This document shows positions 8,095-18,755 of a stretch of 64,000 bases of DNA, in pieces. Positions within the stretch are counted from its first letter, which is position 1. Each line of letters begins with the position of its first letter. The DNA is taken from positions 124,001 to 188,000 of the forward strand of contig JAYQTB010000004.1 of the NCBI GenBank assembly GCA_038147195.1, read 5' to 3'. The DNA comes from Eutrophocola salsuginis. Lineage in GTDB: Bacteria > Pseudomonadota > Gammaproteobacteria > Pseudomonadales > Pseudohongiellaceae. Under the pieces are notes generated by a model. It saw only the letters and a program-made list of their open reading frames with translations. It was not told the DNA's origin and did no database searches. Both the position numbers and the translations under genes were made by a program.

Positions 8095-9765
8095 TTGTCC
8101 GTTACCGTTTCTTCCCAACAACAAAGCTCCCTGGACATCGTCATGGCTCAGGTCAACCCGCTGGTGGGCGACATTCCCGGCAACACGGACCTGGTCATCG
8201 ATACCGTCGAAAAAATTCTGACCGACCATGAACCCGACATGATCGTGTTTCCGGAACTCGTTCTAACCGCATACCCGCCCGAAGACCTGTTGCTGCGAGC
8301 CAGTCTCGATATACGCATCCAGGAGGCCATGACGCGCATACTGGCCAGGAATTTCGATACCTGCCTAGTCATAGGTTACCCGGGTCGCGAGGAAGGGCGA
8401 CTTTACAACATGCTGGCGGTCATATACCGCGGAAAAGTGATCGCTACCTACAAGAAGCAATGCCTGCCCAACTACCAGGTGTTCGACGAAAAACGTTACT
8501 TCCACGCGGGCAATCAACCGTGTGTAATCAATATCAGGGGCATGGATGTCGGCTTCACCGTGTGTGAGGACCTGTGGGAGCCGGGTCCTATGACCCAGGC
8601 TGCGGCGGCGGGCGCACGCATCATGATCAATATCAATGGCTCGCCGTTCCATGTTGGTAAACTGGCTGACCGCCGCAAGGTCATGGCACAGCGCCAGCGC
8701 GAGGCCGCCATCCCGATTATTTACGTCAACCAGATCGGCGGCCAGGATGAGCTGGTATTCGATGGTTGTTCCATGGCGCTGGACGGTGACGGCACACTAA
8801 AGGCCCTGTCCCCGGCCTGTGAAGAGGCGCTCTCACACGTTCGGGCAGTCCTGCACGATGACAAGGTCACACTGGAAGCGGGTGAAATGGCGACCATAGA
8901 AGAGGGCGTCGGGCTCGTTTACAAGGTGCTTGTTCAGGGGCTGCATGATTATGTTATCAAGAACGGTTTCAAGGGGGTGGTGCTTGGTTTGTCTGGAGGT
9001 ATCGATTCAGCGCTCACCCTGGCCATTGCCGTAGACGCCCTGGGCAGCGACCGGGTGCATGCGGTGATGATGCCGTTCCGGTATACGGCGCAGATAAGCC
9101 TGGACGATGCTGAGCTTGAAGCGAAGAATTTTGGGGTCACGTACAAGGTAGTACCCATCGAGCACGTGTATGAGAGTTTCATGGCCAGTCTTACATCCGA
9201 ATTTCAGGGTACGACTGTCGATCTCACCGAACAGAACCTGCAGGCTCGCTGCCGTGGTGTCATGCTCATGGCAATCTCCAACAAGAAGGGCTACCTGGTG
9301 CTTACTACCGGTAACAAGAGCGAGATGGCTGTCGGTTATTCCACCCTGTATGGTGACATGGCGGGTGGTTTCGACGTACTCAAGGACGTACCGAAAATGC
9401 TGGTATACGAGTTATCCCGTTATCGCAACACCGTGCCGGGCAATGCCCTTGCCGAGATGATCCCGGTGCGGATCATCGAGCGCCCGCCGTCGGCAGAACT
9501 GGCACCAGGACAGGTCGACGAAGACAACTTACCGCCCTACGACATCCTGGACAGGATCCTGGAGCTTTACATAGAACACGACCAGAGCGCCAATGCCATC
9601 GTTGAAAAAGGTTTTGAACACGATATGGTTATGCGAGTATTGCGACTTGTCGACCTGAACGAATACAAGCGCCGTCAGGCGCCGGTTGGTGTGCGCATCA
9701 GCAAGCGCGGGTTTGGTCGCGACCGCCGTTACCCGATAACATCGGGTTGGAAGCTGGGGGAATAA
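8095..9765 (+). CDS. nadE: Glutamine-dependent NAD+ synthetase
   Basis: Converts nicotinate adenine dinucleotide to NAD+ using glutamine. An N-terminal nitrilase-type glutaminase domain (Glu in PELVLTAYPPEDLL, Lys in YKKQCLPNY, Cys in FTVCEDLWE) precedes an ATP-pyrophosphatase domain with the loop LGLSGGIDSAL and TTGNKSE. I start it at the TTG at 8095, because AAAGGA at 8082-8087 is well spaced and this preserves the first nitrilase strand (LDIVMAQVNPLVGDI). A GTG at 7951 would add a non-conserved tail and the ATG at 8143 would cut the strand. The product is then 556 residues, near the family's 540. Confidence 0.95.
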   Translation: MSVTVSSQQQSSLDIVMAQVNPLVGDIPGNTDLVIDTVEKILTDHEPDMIVFPELVLTAYPPEDLLLRASLDIRIQEAMTRILARNFDTCLVIGYPGREEGRLYNMLAVIYRGKVIATYKKQCLPNYQVFDEKRYFHAGNQPCVINIRGMDVGFTVCEDLWEPGPMTQAAAAGARIMININGSPFHVGKLADRRKVMAQRQREAAIPIIYVNQIGGQDELVFDGCSMALDGDGTLKALSPACEEALSHVRAVLHDDKVTLEAGEMATIEEGVGLVYKVLVQGLHDYVIKNGFKGVVLGLSGGIDSALTLAIAVDALGSDRVHAVMMPFRYTAQISLDDAELEAKNFGVTYKVVPIEHVYESFMASLTSEFQGTTVDLTEQNLQARCRGVMLMAISNKKGYLVLTTGNKSEMAVGYSTLYGDMAGGFDVLKDVPKMLVYELSRYRNTVPGNALAEMIPVRIIERPPSAELAPGQVDEDNLPPYDILDRILELYIEHDQSANAIVEKGFEHDMVMRVLRLVDLNEYKRRQAPVGVRISKRGFGRDRRYPITSGWKLGE

Positions 9766-9769
9766 AAAC

Positions 9770-10072
9770 ATGTCCAATTACGAGAATCTCTACTGGAAGG
9801 AAAATATTCGGATACTCACTATCCTTTTAAGCATCTGGTTTGTTGTGTCATTTCTCATGTCGGTGGTCTTCGTCGACGAGCTCGACATGATTCGCATCGG
9901 CGGATTCAAGCTCGGTTTCTGGATGGCCCAGCAGGGTTCTGTCTATGTCTATGTCATCCTGATTTTTGTCTACCTAAAAATGATGGATAACCTCGACCAG
10001 AAGTACTACCACGATGAGAAGGACATCCTGGCCGAAGAAGCCGTGGACGAAAAGGAAGCGGAAAAATCCTAG
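9770..10072 (+). CDS. DUF4212 small subunit of a sodium:solute symporter
   Basis: A 100-residue protein with two membrane helices. The conserved block GFKLGFWMAQQGSVYVYVILIF is typical of DUF4212 proteins, which are almost always encoded directly before a VC_2705-type sodium:solute symporter, as here (58 bp upstream). It probably forms a complex with the symporter. The C-terminal tail is strongly acidic. Confidence 0.9.
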   Translation: MSNYENLYWKENIRILTILLSIWFVVSFLMSVVFVDELDMIRIGGFKLGFWMAQQGSVYVYVILIFVYLKMMDNLDQKYYHDEKDILAEEAVDEKEAEKS

Positions 10073-10130
10073 GCTCTCCGCGCATCGCGCCCTTATGACA
10101 ACACTAGAATAATTACAAAGACCAGAAATT

Positions 10131-11828
10131 ATGTCTCTTCAAACACTGACCTACATCATCGTCGGACTGACCTTCATCCTTTATATAGGCATTGCGGTCT
10201 GGTCGCGTGCTTCCTCGACGAAGGAATTCTATATCGCAGGCGCGCATGTGTCGCCACTGGCCAATGGCCTGGCCACAGCCGCGGACTGGATGTCTGCAGC
10301 ATCGTTCATTTCCATGGCGGGTATAGTGTCCTACATGGGACGGGACGGCTCCGTATACCTGATGGGGTGGACCGGTGGTTATGTGCTACTGGCCTTGCTT
10401 ATCGCGCCCTACCTGAGGGATTTCGGCAAGTTCACCGTGCCAGATTTCATCGGCGACCGTTATTACAGCCAGCTTGCCCGCATAGTGGCAGTGGTGTGCG
10501 CTATCTTCGTGTCCTTCACCTACGTGGCGGGCCAGATGCGCGGTGTCGGGGTGGTGTTCTCGCGCTTCCTGGAAGTGGATATCAACCTGGGTGTCCTGAT
10601 CGGCATGGGCATCGTCTTTTTCTACGCCGTGCTCGGCGGCATGAAGGGCATTACCTATACTCAGGTGGCACAGTACTGTGTACTAATATTCGCCTATATG
10701 GTGCCTGCCGTTTTCATTTCCATCATGATGACCGGCAATGCCATTCCGCAACTAGGATTTGGCGGCGAACTGACTGAATCCTACGGTGGTGGCTACCTGC
10801 TTGACAGGCTCGACGGTCTGCACGTGGAACTCGGTTTTGCTGCATACACGGAAGGCGTACGCTCACACCTGGACGTACTTTTCATCACCGGCGCGCTCAT
10901 CATGGGCACCGCAGGACTGCCGCATGTAATCATCCGTTTCTTCACGGTGCCCAGTGTCAGGGCGGCACGCAAGTCTGCCGGTTACGCACTGCTGTTTATA
11001 GCAATCCTGTACACCACGGCGCCTGCGATCGCCGCCTTCGCCCGTACCAATCTGATCAACACGGTCAGCAATGCCGAATACATTTCCATGCCGTCCTGGT
11101 TTCGCACCTGGGAAGACACCAACCTCATCAGCTTCGATGACAAGAACGGCGACGGCAGGATCCAATACGTCGCCGATCCGGTGTTTAACGAACTGACAGT
11201 CGACCGGGACATCATCGTGCTTGCCAATCCTGAAATCGCCCAGTTACCGAACTGGGTCATCGCCCTGGTGGCGGCAGGCGGCCTGGCAGCGGCACTGTCC
11301 ACGGCGGCTGGCCTTTTGCTTGTGATCTCGACGGCCATTTCCCACGATCTCCTCAAGCGAAACCTAATGCCGGATATCAGTGAAAAACAGGAACTACTGT
11401 TCGCCCGTATCGCAATACTCTTCGCCGTGTGTATCGCCGGTTACTTCGGGATCAATCCGCCCGGCTTTGTCGCACAGGTGGTGGCGTTCGCCTTTGGTCT
11501 GGCAGCTTCGTCGTTCTTCCCGGCCATCGTGCTGGGGATTTTCTCCACGCGTATGAACAAGGAAGGTGCTGTGTCAGGCATGGTGGCCGGCATAGTCTTC
11601 ACGGCTATCTATATTGTCTACTTCAAGTTCCTCAATCCCACCGCAGACAATGCCGAGCATTGGTGGTTCGGCATCTCGCCAGAGGGTATAGGTACCCTCG
11701 GCATGTTCCTCAACTTTTCCGTAGCCCTGCTGGTCTGTCGCTTTACCGCGCCGCCGCCACAGAACGTCCAGGCCATGGTGCTCGACATACGGGTCCCTGG
11801 CAAACCTGACTTAATCCAAAAAAAATAA
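10131..11828 (+). CDS. Sodium:solute symporter, VC_2705 (ActP-like) subfamily
   Basis: A 565-residue inner-membrane transporter of the SSS family with about 13 helices. GAHVSPLANGLATAADWMSAASFISMAG is split over residues 36-63 and contains the family's sodium-site region; SRFLEVDINLGVLIGM and GFAAYTEGVRS also fit. The closest known relatives are acetate/small-acid permeases, but the DUF4212 partner points to the VC_2705 branch, whose substrate is not settled. A loop near residues 325-345 reads DDKNGDGRIQ, like a calcium-binding loop. Confidence 0.9.
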   Translation: MSLQTLTYIIVGLTFILYIGIAVWSRASSTKEFYIAGAHVSPLANGLATAADWMSAASFISMAGIVSYMGRDGSVYLMGWTGGYVLLALLIAPYLRDFGKFTVPDFIGDRYYSQLARIVAVVCAIFVSFTYVAGQMRGVGVVFSRFLEVDINLGVLIGMGIVFFYAVLGGMKGITYTQVAQYCVLIFAYMVPAVFISIMMTGNAIPQLGFGGELTESYGGGYLLDRLDGLHVELGFAAYTEGVRSHLDVLFITGALIMGTAGLPHVIIRFFTVPSVRAARKSAGYALLFIAILYTTAPAIAAFARTNLINTVSNAEYISMPSWFRTWEDTNLISFDDKNGDGRIQYVADPVFNELTVDRDIIVLANPEIAQLPNWVIALVAAGGLAAALSTAAGLLLVISTAISHDLLKRNLMPDISEKQELLFARIAILFAVCIAGYFGINPPGFVAQVVAFAFGLAASSFFPAIVLGIFSTRMNKEGAVSGMVAGIVFTAIYIVYFKFLNPTADNAEHWWFGISPEGIGTLGMFLNFSVALLVCRFTAPPPQNVQAMVLDIRVPGKPDLIQKK

Positions 11829-11953
11829 TAAAAATAGCAGGATTAGGTTTGGGTTCCTCTATTTTACGGAATTTGGCGCAATGCAAGCTGCACACTAAGA
11901 GCAGGAAATAACGTTTCTCTATCCCCGTGAACAAGCCTCGAATTAACAGGCTC

Positions 11954-13156
11954 CTAGTGATGGTTACTTACCCGTTTTGCCAATAGGTAAAGAAGCAGCT
12001 GGATGAGGGCACCGACCATGATCGCGGCAAGTATTAACAGCACCACGGGAGCGGGCGTGCCGGTGTAAAACAACGCCAGGATCGGGCCAACGAGGGCGCC
12101 GGTGCTGAAGCGCAGGGTTCGCGTCAAGGCTCCGGCGGAACTGGCCTGGTTGGGAAACTCGATCAGAACCAGGGATTCAGCGTTGACCGAGATGATGCCG
12201 AGGCTGCCGATGATCATGAAGAAACTCGCCACGGTCAGCACCAGGTTGTTCGTCAGCAGGGTGACCATCGCGAGCAGCACGGAAAACACCAGGGCAGAGG
12301 CTAGGCCGCAATACATCATGCGCCTTGAACCGTATCCGGAGACCAGTTTGACATTGATATAGTTCGCCAGAATCAGGGAGGTGGCCGTAGTCGTGAATAG
12401 CAGGCCAAACACGAATTCCGATACACCGAACCAGGTGATGTATACAAATGGTGCTGATGTCAGGTAAGTGAAGAATGCCAGGGATGACATCAGGAATGTG
12501 CCGAGATAACGGTAGATGCCTGGTGTGGCCATGATGGCCAGGTAATTACCAATGTAAGAGAGGCGTTTAGAACCGACAGTGGTGGGCAAGGTCTCTGGCA
12601 GCTTCATGATAACGAAAGACAGGGTTGCTGCGCCGTAGATTGACAGAACAGCAAAGATGGCGCGCCAGCTGGTGAAGGTGAGCAGGACGGATCCGAGAAC
12701 GGGGGCCACCAGCGGCGCGGTCAGCATGATCATGGTGACTGTGGACATCCCCTTTGCCGTGTCCTTGCCGAAGCAGTCACGAATTATGGCTGGTACCACG
12801 ACCGTGGCTGCACTCCCAAGTACGCCCTGGAAAAACCGGCACATCAGGAATATCGATACCGTGGGACTGAGTGCCAAGCCGGCGGAAGCTAATGCATACC
12901 CGGACAAGCCGAAGATGGCGAGGGGGCGACGGCCGAACCGGTCCGACAGGGGGCCGAATAACAACATGCCGATGCCGAAGGCCACCAGATAGACGCTTAT
13001 GGAATACTGGATGGAACTGATCGGCACGCCGAGTGATTCAGCCATTGACGGGAATGCTGGTAGGTACATGTCAATCGACAAGGCAGACAGGGCTGATATC
13101 GATGCCATCAAGGGCAGCGGCAATTTGTCCCTGAGCGGGTGGGCGGTGTCCTCCAC
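11954..13156 (-). CDS. Bcr/CflA-type MFS drug-resistance transporter
   Basis: A 400-residue, 12-helix major facilitator. SIDMYLPAFPSMAESLG is the Bcr/CflA signature, and GPLSDRFGRRPLAIFGL is the MFS loop 2-3 motif. Family members export bicyclomycin, sulfonamides or chloramphenicol-like compounds; the substrate here is unknown. It starts six bases after the stop of the exonuclease gene upstream on the minus strand, so it is probably transcribed with it. Confidence 0.9.
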   Translation of the reverse strand: MEDTAHPLRDKLPLPLMASISALSALSIDMYLPAFPSMAESLGVPISSIQYSISVYLVAFGIGMLLFGPLSDRFGRRPLAIFGLSGYALASAGLALSPTVSIFLMCRFFQGVLGSAATVVVPAIIRDCFGKDTAKGMSTVTMIMLTAPLVAPVLGSVLLTFTSWRAIFAVLSIYGAATLSFVIMKLPETLPTTVGSKRLSYIGNYLAIMATPGIYRYLGTFLMSSLAFFTYLTSAPFVYITWFGVSEFVFGLLFTTTATSLILANYINVKLVSGYGSRRMMYCGLASALVFSVLLAMVTLLTNNLVLTVASFFMIIGSLGIISVNAESLVLIEFPNQASSAGALTRTLRFSTGALVGPILALFYTGTPAPVVLLILAAIMVGALIQLLLYLLAKRVSNHH

Positions 13157-13161
13157 TTCGG

Positions 13162-14049
13162 CTATACCAGATCGAGCCAGCGCTGGCGCAAGGCGCCGCC
13201 GATGGAGAGCAGTTCGGTAATGCGAGTGAATTCGGCTTCGTCGACGCCTCTCCAGCTGAGATCAGGCTCGTCGTCAAAATCCATGTCGGTGACTACTGTG
13301 GTCAACAGCTTGTTCAGGGGCAGGATGTGCTTGTGTGCATCTACAAGGGCCTGGACCCGTGTGGCGCCGCGAAATTTCATGGCAGAGATTTCTCCGATAT
13401 TAGCCATCACATCTTCAACGCTGGAATATTTCTGCAGGATGCGAGAGGCGGTAGTGTTGCCCACGCCCGGAATTCCGGGAATGTTGTCGATCTTGTCGCC
13501 GGTGAGGGCGAGCATGTCGGCGATCTGCTCCGGGCGCACACCGAAATGTTTTTCCACGCCCCGGCTGTTCAGAACGTTACCGCGGGCGAAATCCCACAAG
13601 GCATCTTCCTCGCCGGTGACGAGCTGCGCGAGGTCCTTGTCAGCGCTGACGATAGTCACAGCCATACCCTGGCGGCGTAGGCGTTCAGCCAGTGAGCCGA
13701 TGATATCGTCTGCCTCGTAACGCTTGCTAGCGAATTCAGCGATGCCCACCGCCCGGCAGAAATTCCGGCAATGGGCGAACTGGACCTTAAGTTCTTCCGG
13801 CGCCGGTTCCCGGTTGGCCTTGTACTCGGGATATAGCTCTTTGCGATAGGACTCCTTTTGCGACGTATCGAAGGCGCAGGCAATGAACTGTGGCTGTTTT
13901 TGGCGGAACAGCTGGTAGAGGAAATCGATGAAGCCGAAGACGGCATTGCTTGGGTTGCCGTTGATGTCGGTGATGGAGTCGTCGTAAACGTACCAGGCAC
14001 GAAAAATGTAGATGCTGGAATCGATCAGGTAGGCTCTTGGTAGTGGCAT
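13162..14049 (-). CDS. 5'-3' exonuclease (ExoIX/PolA N-domain type)
   Basis: A stand-alone 5'-nuclease like the N-terminal domain of DNA polymerase I. Metal-binding acidic residues occur in YLIDSSIYIFRAW, ACAFDTSQKESYR, KRYEADDIIG and VSADKDL; the helix-hairpin-helix reads GDKIDNIPGIPGVG. I start at the ATG at 14049, where the conserved protein begins. An in-frame ATG at 14112 overlaps the end of the upstream amidase gene (ATGAATGA) and could give translational coupling, at the price of 21 unconserved residues. No polymerase domain follows; the next gene is the MFS transporter. Confidence 0.9.
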   Translation of the reverse strand: MPLPRAYLIDSSIYIFRAWYVYDDSITDINGNPSNAVFGFIDFLYQLFRQKQPQFIACAFDTSQKESYRKELYPEYKANREPAPEELKVQFAHCRNFCRAVGIAEFASKRYEADDIIGSLAERLRRQGMAVTIVSADKDLAQLVTGEEDALWDFARGNVLNSRGVEKHFGVRPEQIADMLALTGDKIDNIPGIPGVGNTTASRILQKYSSVEDVMANIGEISAMKFRGATRVQALVDAHKHILPLNKLLTTVVTDMDFDDEPDLSWRGVDEAEFTRITELLSIGGALRQRWLDLV

Positions 14050-14104
14050 TGCGCTGTGTATGTCGGCAGCCCGTCTTGCGGCGGGGCAGGTTCCATTACT
14101 TGTT

Positions 14105-14899
14105 TCATTCATCCATCGAGGATGCCAGCAGGAACGCATCGGCATCGTGGTGGAACGGGAAACTCTTTCGGTATTCGAGCATCTCGTCCCGGCTTATGGA
14201 TACCGTATAACCGCCTACCTGATCGCCGGCGTCCAGTACCACCTTACCAGCCGGGTCCAGCACCATGCTCGAACCGGAATACTCGTTATCGTTGTCATCC
14301 TTGCCGATCCGGTTGGTGCCGGCAACGTAGGCGAGATTTTCGATGGCGCGTGCCTTGAGCAGGGTCTGCCAGGCCTGGCTGCGTGGTGACGGCCAGTTGG
14401 CCGGGCACAGAATGAGATCGTAGTTGAGGTCTTCGGTGTTTCGGCACCAGATCGGGAAACGCAGGTCGTAACAGACCAGGGGCATGATGCGCCAATTGCG
14501 CCACTTAATCACCACCTGCTTGTGCCCTGGCGCATAACGCTTGTCTTCGCCGTACATGCGAAACAGGTGGCGCTTGTCATAATGCTGGACCTTGCCTTCA
14601 GGGGTCACGAACAGCAGGCGGTTGTAGCGGACACCGTTTTCGGTGATTGCCATGGTGCCGCAGATGGCGGCCTGGTAGGACACGGCCATTAGGCGCATCC
14701 AGTCGACGGTTGCCCCGGCCATATGTTCGGGTATGGCGTTCCTGTCACTGTCGAAACTGCAGGTGAACATCTCCGGCAGCAGGATCAGGTCGGTGCTGTC
14801 GATGGTAGTGTAGAGCAGCTGCTCGAGGAGTTTGAGATTATCAGACGCTTTTTGTTTGGGCAGGTTGGTCTGTAATAGGGAAATCTTCAGTTCGCTCAT
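14105..14899 (-). CDS. Omega-amidase YafV (nitrilase family)
   Basis: A carbon-nitrogen hydrolase of 264 residues that removes the amide group of alpha-ketoglutaramate-type products. The nitrilase triad is visible: Glu43 in LPEMFTCSF, Lys in YDKRHLFRMYGED, Cys in PLVCYDLRFPIW. FRMYGE and FPIWCRN fit the YafV/Nit2 branch. The gene's 3' end lies against the exonuclease gene, suggesting an operon of three with the MFS transporter. Confidence 0.9.
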   Translation of the reverse strand: MSELKISLLQTNLPKQKASDNLKLLEQLLYTTIDSTDLILLPEMFTCSFDSDRNAIPEHMAGATVDWMRLMAVSYQAAICGTMAITENGVRYNRLLFVTPEGKVQHYDKRHLFRMYGEDKRYAPGHKQVVIKWRNWRIMPLVCYDLRFPIWCRNTEDLNYDLILCPANWPSPRSQAWQTLLKARAIENLAYVAGTNRIGKDDNDNEYSGSSMVLDPAGKVVLDAGDQVGGYTVSISRDEMLEYRKSFPFHHDADAFLLASSMDE

Positions 14900-14956
14900 G
14901 AGACAGGTGTCAGGGGCGGTGATGGCAAAAAAGCATAACCGCCGCGGACGTCAAAG

Positions 14957-15805
14957 TCATCCCCATAATGCGGAAGCGTGATGGTTAATATGGTCTTCTA
15001 TGAAGGAGGCAATGAAGAAGTAGCTGTGGTCATAACCGGCATGAAAACGCAGCGTCAACGGATGGCCGGCATCCAGGCAGGCCTGCTGCAGCAAGACCGG
15101 TTTCAACTGGCCCCGCAGAAAGTCGTCCTGCTGTCCCTGGTCGACCAGGATATGCAGTTTTTCACCAGCTGTCGGTATCAGCGCGCAGGCGTCATACTGT
15201 TCCCAGGCCGCACGATCATGCCCGACATAGTTGCCCAGTGCCTTTTCTCCCCAGGGGCAGTTCATGGGTGAACAGATCGGGGCAAAGGCAGAAACGGCCT
15301 TGTAGGTGCCGGGATTCTTTAGGGCGATGGTCAGGGCGCCATGGCCTCCCATGGAATGGCCCATGATCGAGCAGTTTTCGGTATCCAGTGGCAAATCGCT
15401 GCTGGCCAGTACAGCTGGCAGTTCCTTCGTCACGTAATCGTACATGTGATAGTTCTCGGACCAAGGCGCCTCAGTGGCGTTCACGTAGAAACCGGCACCA
15501 AGACCGAAATCGTAGGCACCATCTGGATCGTCAGGAACGCCTTCGCCACGCGGGCTAGTATCCGGGCATACGATGGCGACGCCGGCTTCTGCGGCGTACT
15601 GCTGGGCGCCGGCCTTCTGGACGAAATTGTCATCAGTGCAGGTGAGCCCTGACAACCAGTAGATAACAGGTACATTGACCGACGCGGCCTGTGGCGGCAG
15701 ATAAACGGAGAAAATCATCTCGCATTTGAGTGTGGTGGATGCATGTTTTAGTTTGAGCTGCTTGCCGCCGAACATGGCATTGGCACTAACTTGTTCAAGA
15801 CTCAT
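14957..15805 (-). CDS. fghA: S-formylglutathione hydrolase
   Basis: Esterase-fold enzyme that splits S-formylglutathione into formate and glutathione, the second step of formaldehyde removal. The nucleophile Ser151 lies in MGHSMGGHGA; LSGLTCTDDNF, CPDTSPRG and the His in AGYDHSYFF are typical. The start is ATG at 15805, seven bases after GGAGGG; a TTG five codons upstream overlaps that ribosome binding site. The product is 282 residues. It lies 66 bp downstream of frmA on the same strand, forming the usual two-gene operon. Confidence 0.95.
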   Translation of the reverse strand: MSLEQVSANAMFGGKQLKLKHASTTLKCEMIFSVYLPPQAASVNVPVIYWLSGLTCTDDNFVQKAGAQQYAAEAGVAIVCPDTSPRGEGVPDDPDGAYDFGLGAGFYVNATEAPWSENYHMYDYVTKELPAVLASSDLPLDTENCSIMGHSMGGHGALTIALKNPGTYKAVSAFAPICSPMNCPWGEKALGNYVGHDRAAWEQYDACALIPTAGEKLHILVDQGQQDDFLRGQLKPVLLQQACLDAGHPLTLRFHAGYDHSYFFIASFIEDHINHHASALWG

Positions 15806-15871
15806 CGTATTTCCCTCCAAATAAAAAGGGGGGCAGGGTACAACCCCTGACCCCCATATACAGCAGGCCCC

Positions 15872-16975
<1,104 letters not shown>

Positions 16976-17145
16976 GTGATTAATCCTTATTTTCTTTGTG
17001 ATTTTCTTTGTCAGTGCTACCCGTGATTTTGCATTACGGTTCTTGGTAAACTGGGAGAACAAATATAGCCTCTTGCTATACTTATGTGTAGTCTCCTGTA
17101 ACAAATAGTCCGTGCAAAAAGCGGGGAAATTAAGGAGCTTCCGCA

Positions 17146-18375
17146 ATTTCTGAAGCCAGTTGTATCGTTATCGGCGCCAGCCACGCTGGAGGTCAGCTTG
17201 CAGTCAGCCTGCGCCAGGAAGGGTGGCAGGGTCGCATCCTGATCATCGGTGACGAGCCCTACCTGCCCTACAACCGCCCGCCGTTGTCAAAAACTTTCCT
17301 GTCCGGTGAGAAGCATGTCGAGGACCTGCTGATCCGTCCGGAAGCGCAATATAAAAAATTGAACATCGAGGTCATGCTGGGTCAGCGTGTCGGGCGCATA
17401 GATCGGGAAGGCAAGCGAGTGCTGCTCGAAGACGGTACTAATATCGCCTGGAACAAGCTCGCGCTCACCACCGGGTCGCGAGTACGCACCCTGGACCTAC
17501 CCGGCGCCGACCTCAAAGGCGTGCATTACCTGCGCGATATCGCCGATGTCGAAAGCATTCGTCCTTCTGTCATCCCTGGCAAGAAGGCGGTTGTCGTCGG
17601 TGGCGGTTACATCGGCCTCGAGGCGGCGGCCATGCTTCGCCAGATTGGCATGGATGTAACCGTGCTGGAAGCCGGGGACCGGGTCCTGAACCGTGTCACC
17701 GCACCCGAGCTTTCGGCTTTTTATAAGCGCGTTCATGGCGAGGAGGGGACCCTCATCGTCACCGGCGTCGGGGTCAGCAGCTTCAGCGGAGACAAGAGGA
17801 TCAGGAAGGTAAATTGCGCAGATGGTTCTGTATTTGATGCGGACCTAGTCATCATCGGGGTGGGTGTGATACCTAACACTGAACTGGCGAGCGAAGCCGG
17901 CCTCGAGGTCAACAACGGCATTCGTGTCGATGACCGGTGCATGACCTCTGATCCCAACATTGTATCTGCGGGTGATTGCACAAGTCACTTCAATGCCTTC
18001 TACCAGCGCCAGTTACGCCTCGAAAGTGTGCAAAATGCCATAGATCAGGCCCGCCTGGCCGCTGCGACTTTATGTGACAAGTCAAATCAGTATAATGCGC
18101 TGCCATGGTTCTGGTCGGATCAGTACGACCTGAAACTCCAGATAGCCGGACTTTCCCAGGATTACGATGAACTGGTGCTGCGAGGTGATCCCGCCAGTGT
18201 AAGGAAGTTTGCGGCTTTCTACCTGCGCCAGGGGCGTGTTATCGCAGTGGACGCAGTGAACAGTCCCCAGGAATTCATGATTGGGAAACAACTCATCAGC
18301 CGGATGCTAGAGGTGGACAGTATCAGTCTTGCCAATCCGGATTTTCCGATGCGTTCACTGCTGCCACAGGCTTGA
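17146..18375 (+). CDS. NAD(P)H ferredoxin reductase (putidaredoxin-reductase type), apparent ATT start
   Basis: An FAD-dependent reductase that passes electrons from NAD(P)H to a [2Fe-2S] ferredoxin. The FAD motif IVIGASHAGGQLA opens the protein; PYNRPPLSK, the NAD motif VVVGGGYIGLEAA and SAGDCT follow. The first in-frame ATG/GTG/TTG codons lie too far downstream and would delete the FAD site. The frame is open from a TAA at 17131, and the only start-like codon is ATT at 17146, eight bases after AAGGAG (17132-17137). This gives 409 residues, the normal size. The ferredoxin gene follows after 59 bp. Confidence 0.88.
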   Translation: MSEASCIVIGASHAGGQLAVSLRQEGWQGRILIIGDEPYLPYNRPPLSKTFLSGEKHVEDLLIRPEAQYKKLNIEVMLGQRVGRIDREGKRVLLEDGTNIAWNKLALTTGSRVRTLDLPGADLKGVHYLRDIADVESIRPSVIPGKKAVVVGGGYIGLEAAAMLRQIGMDVTVLEAGDRVLNRVTAPELSAFYKRVHGEEGTLIVTGVGVSSFSGDKRIRKVNCADGSVFDADLVIIGVGVIPNTELASEAGLEVNNGIRVDDRCMTSDPNIVSAGDCTSHFNAFYQRQLRLESVQNAIDQARLAAATLCDKSNQYNALPWFWSDQYDLKLQIAGLSQDYDELVLRGDPASVRKFAAFYLRQGRVIAVDAVNSPQEFMIGKQLISRMLEVDSISLANPDFPMRSLLPQA

Positions 18376-18434
18376 TGTAACCCGGCGTGAAATACCAAGT
18401 CAATCTACAGCCAACCTTAAGAGAGAAATTCCTG

Positions 18435-18755
18435 ATGCCAGTAGTAACCTATATCAGCTTTAATGGTGCCATCAATGATGTCGAGGTCCAGAGTGGCTCG
18501 TCTGTTATGCAGGGTGCCGTGGATAACATGATCGACGGCATAGTTGCCGAATGCGGTGGTTCCTGCAGTTGTGCCACCTGCCACTGCTACGTCGATGAAG
18601 CCTGGGTTCCGAAGATTACCCCTGCCAGTGAAATGGAAAAAGACATGCTCGAATGCGTGCTGGAACCGAAAGCCAACAGTCGCTTGAGCTGCCAGATCGA
18701 GGTCACCGACGAACTGGATGGCTTGGTGGTCAGGCTGCCCGAATCCCAGTTTTGA
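18435..18755 (+). CDS. [2Fe-2S] ferredoxin, putidaredoxin/adrenodoxin type
   Basis: A 106-residue soluble electron carrier. Cluster cysteines are at 40, 46, 49 and 86 (C-x5-C-x2-C, then LSCQIEV), and AWVPKITPASEMEKDML is typical of the P450/Fe-S-biogenesis branch. The ATG at 18435 is chosen because the conserved protein begins there. It is the evident partner of the reductase upstream. The final acceptor, for example a cytochrome P450, is not in the window. Confidence 0.93.
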   Translation: MPVVTYISFNGAINDVEVQSGSSVMQGAVDNMIDGIVAECGGSCSCATCHCYVDEAWVPKITPASEMEKDMLECVLEPKANSRLSCQIEVTDELDGLVVRLPESQF

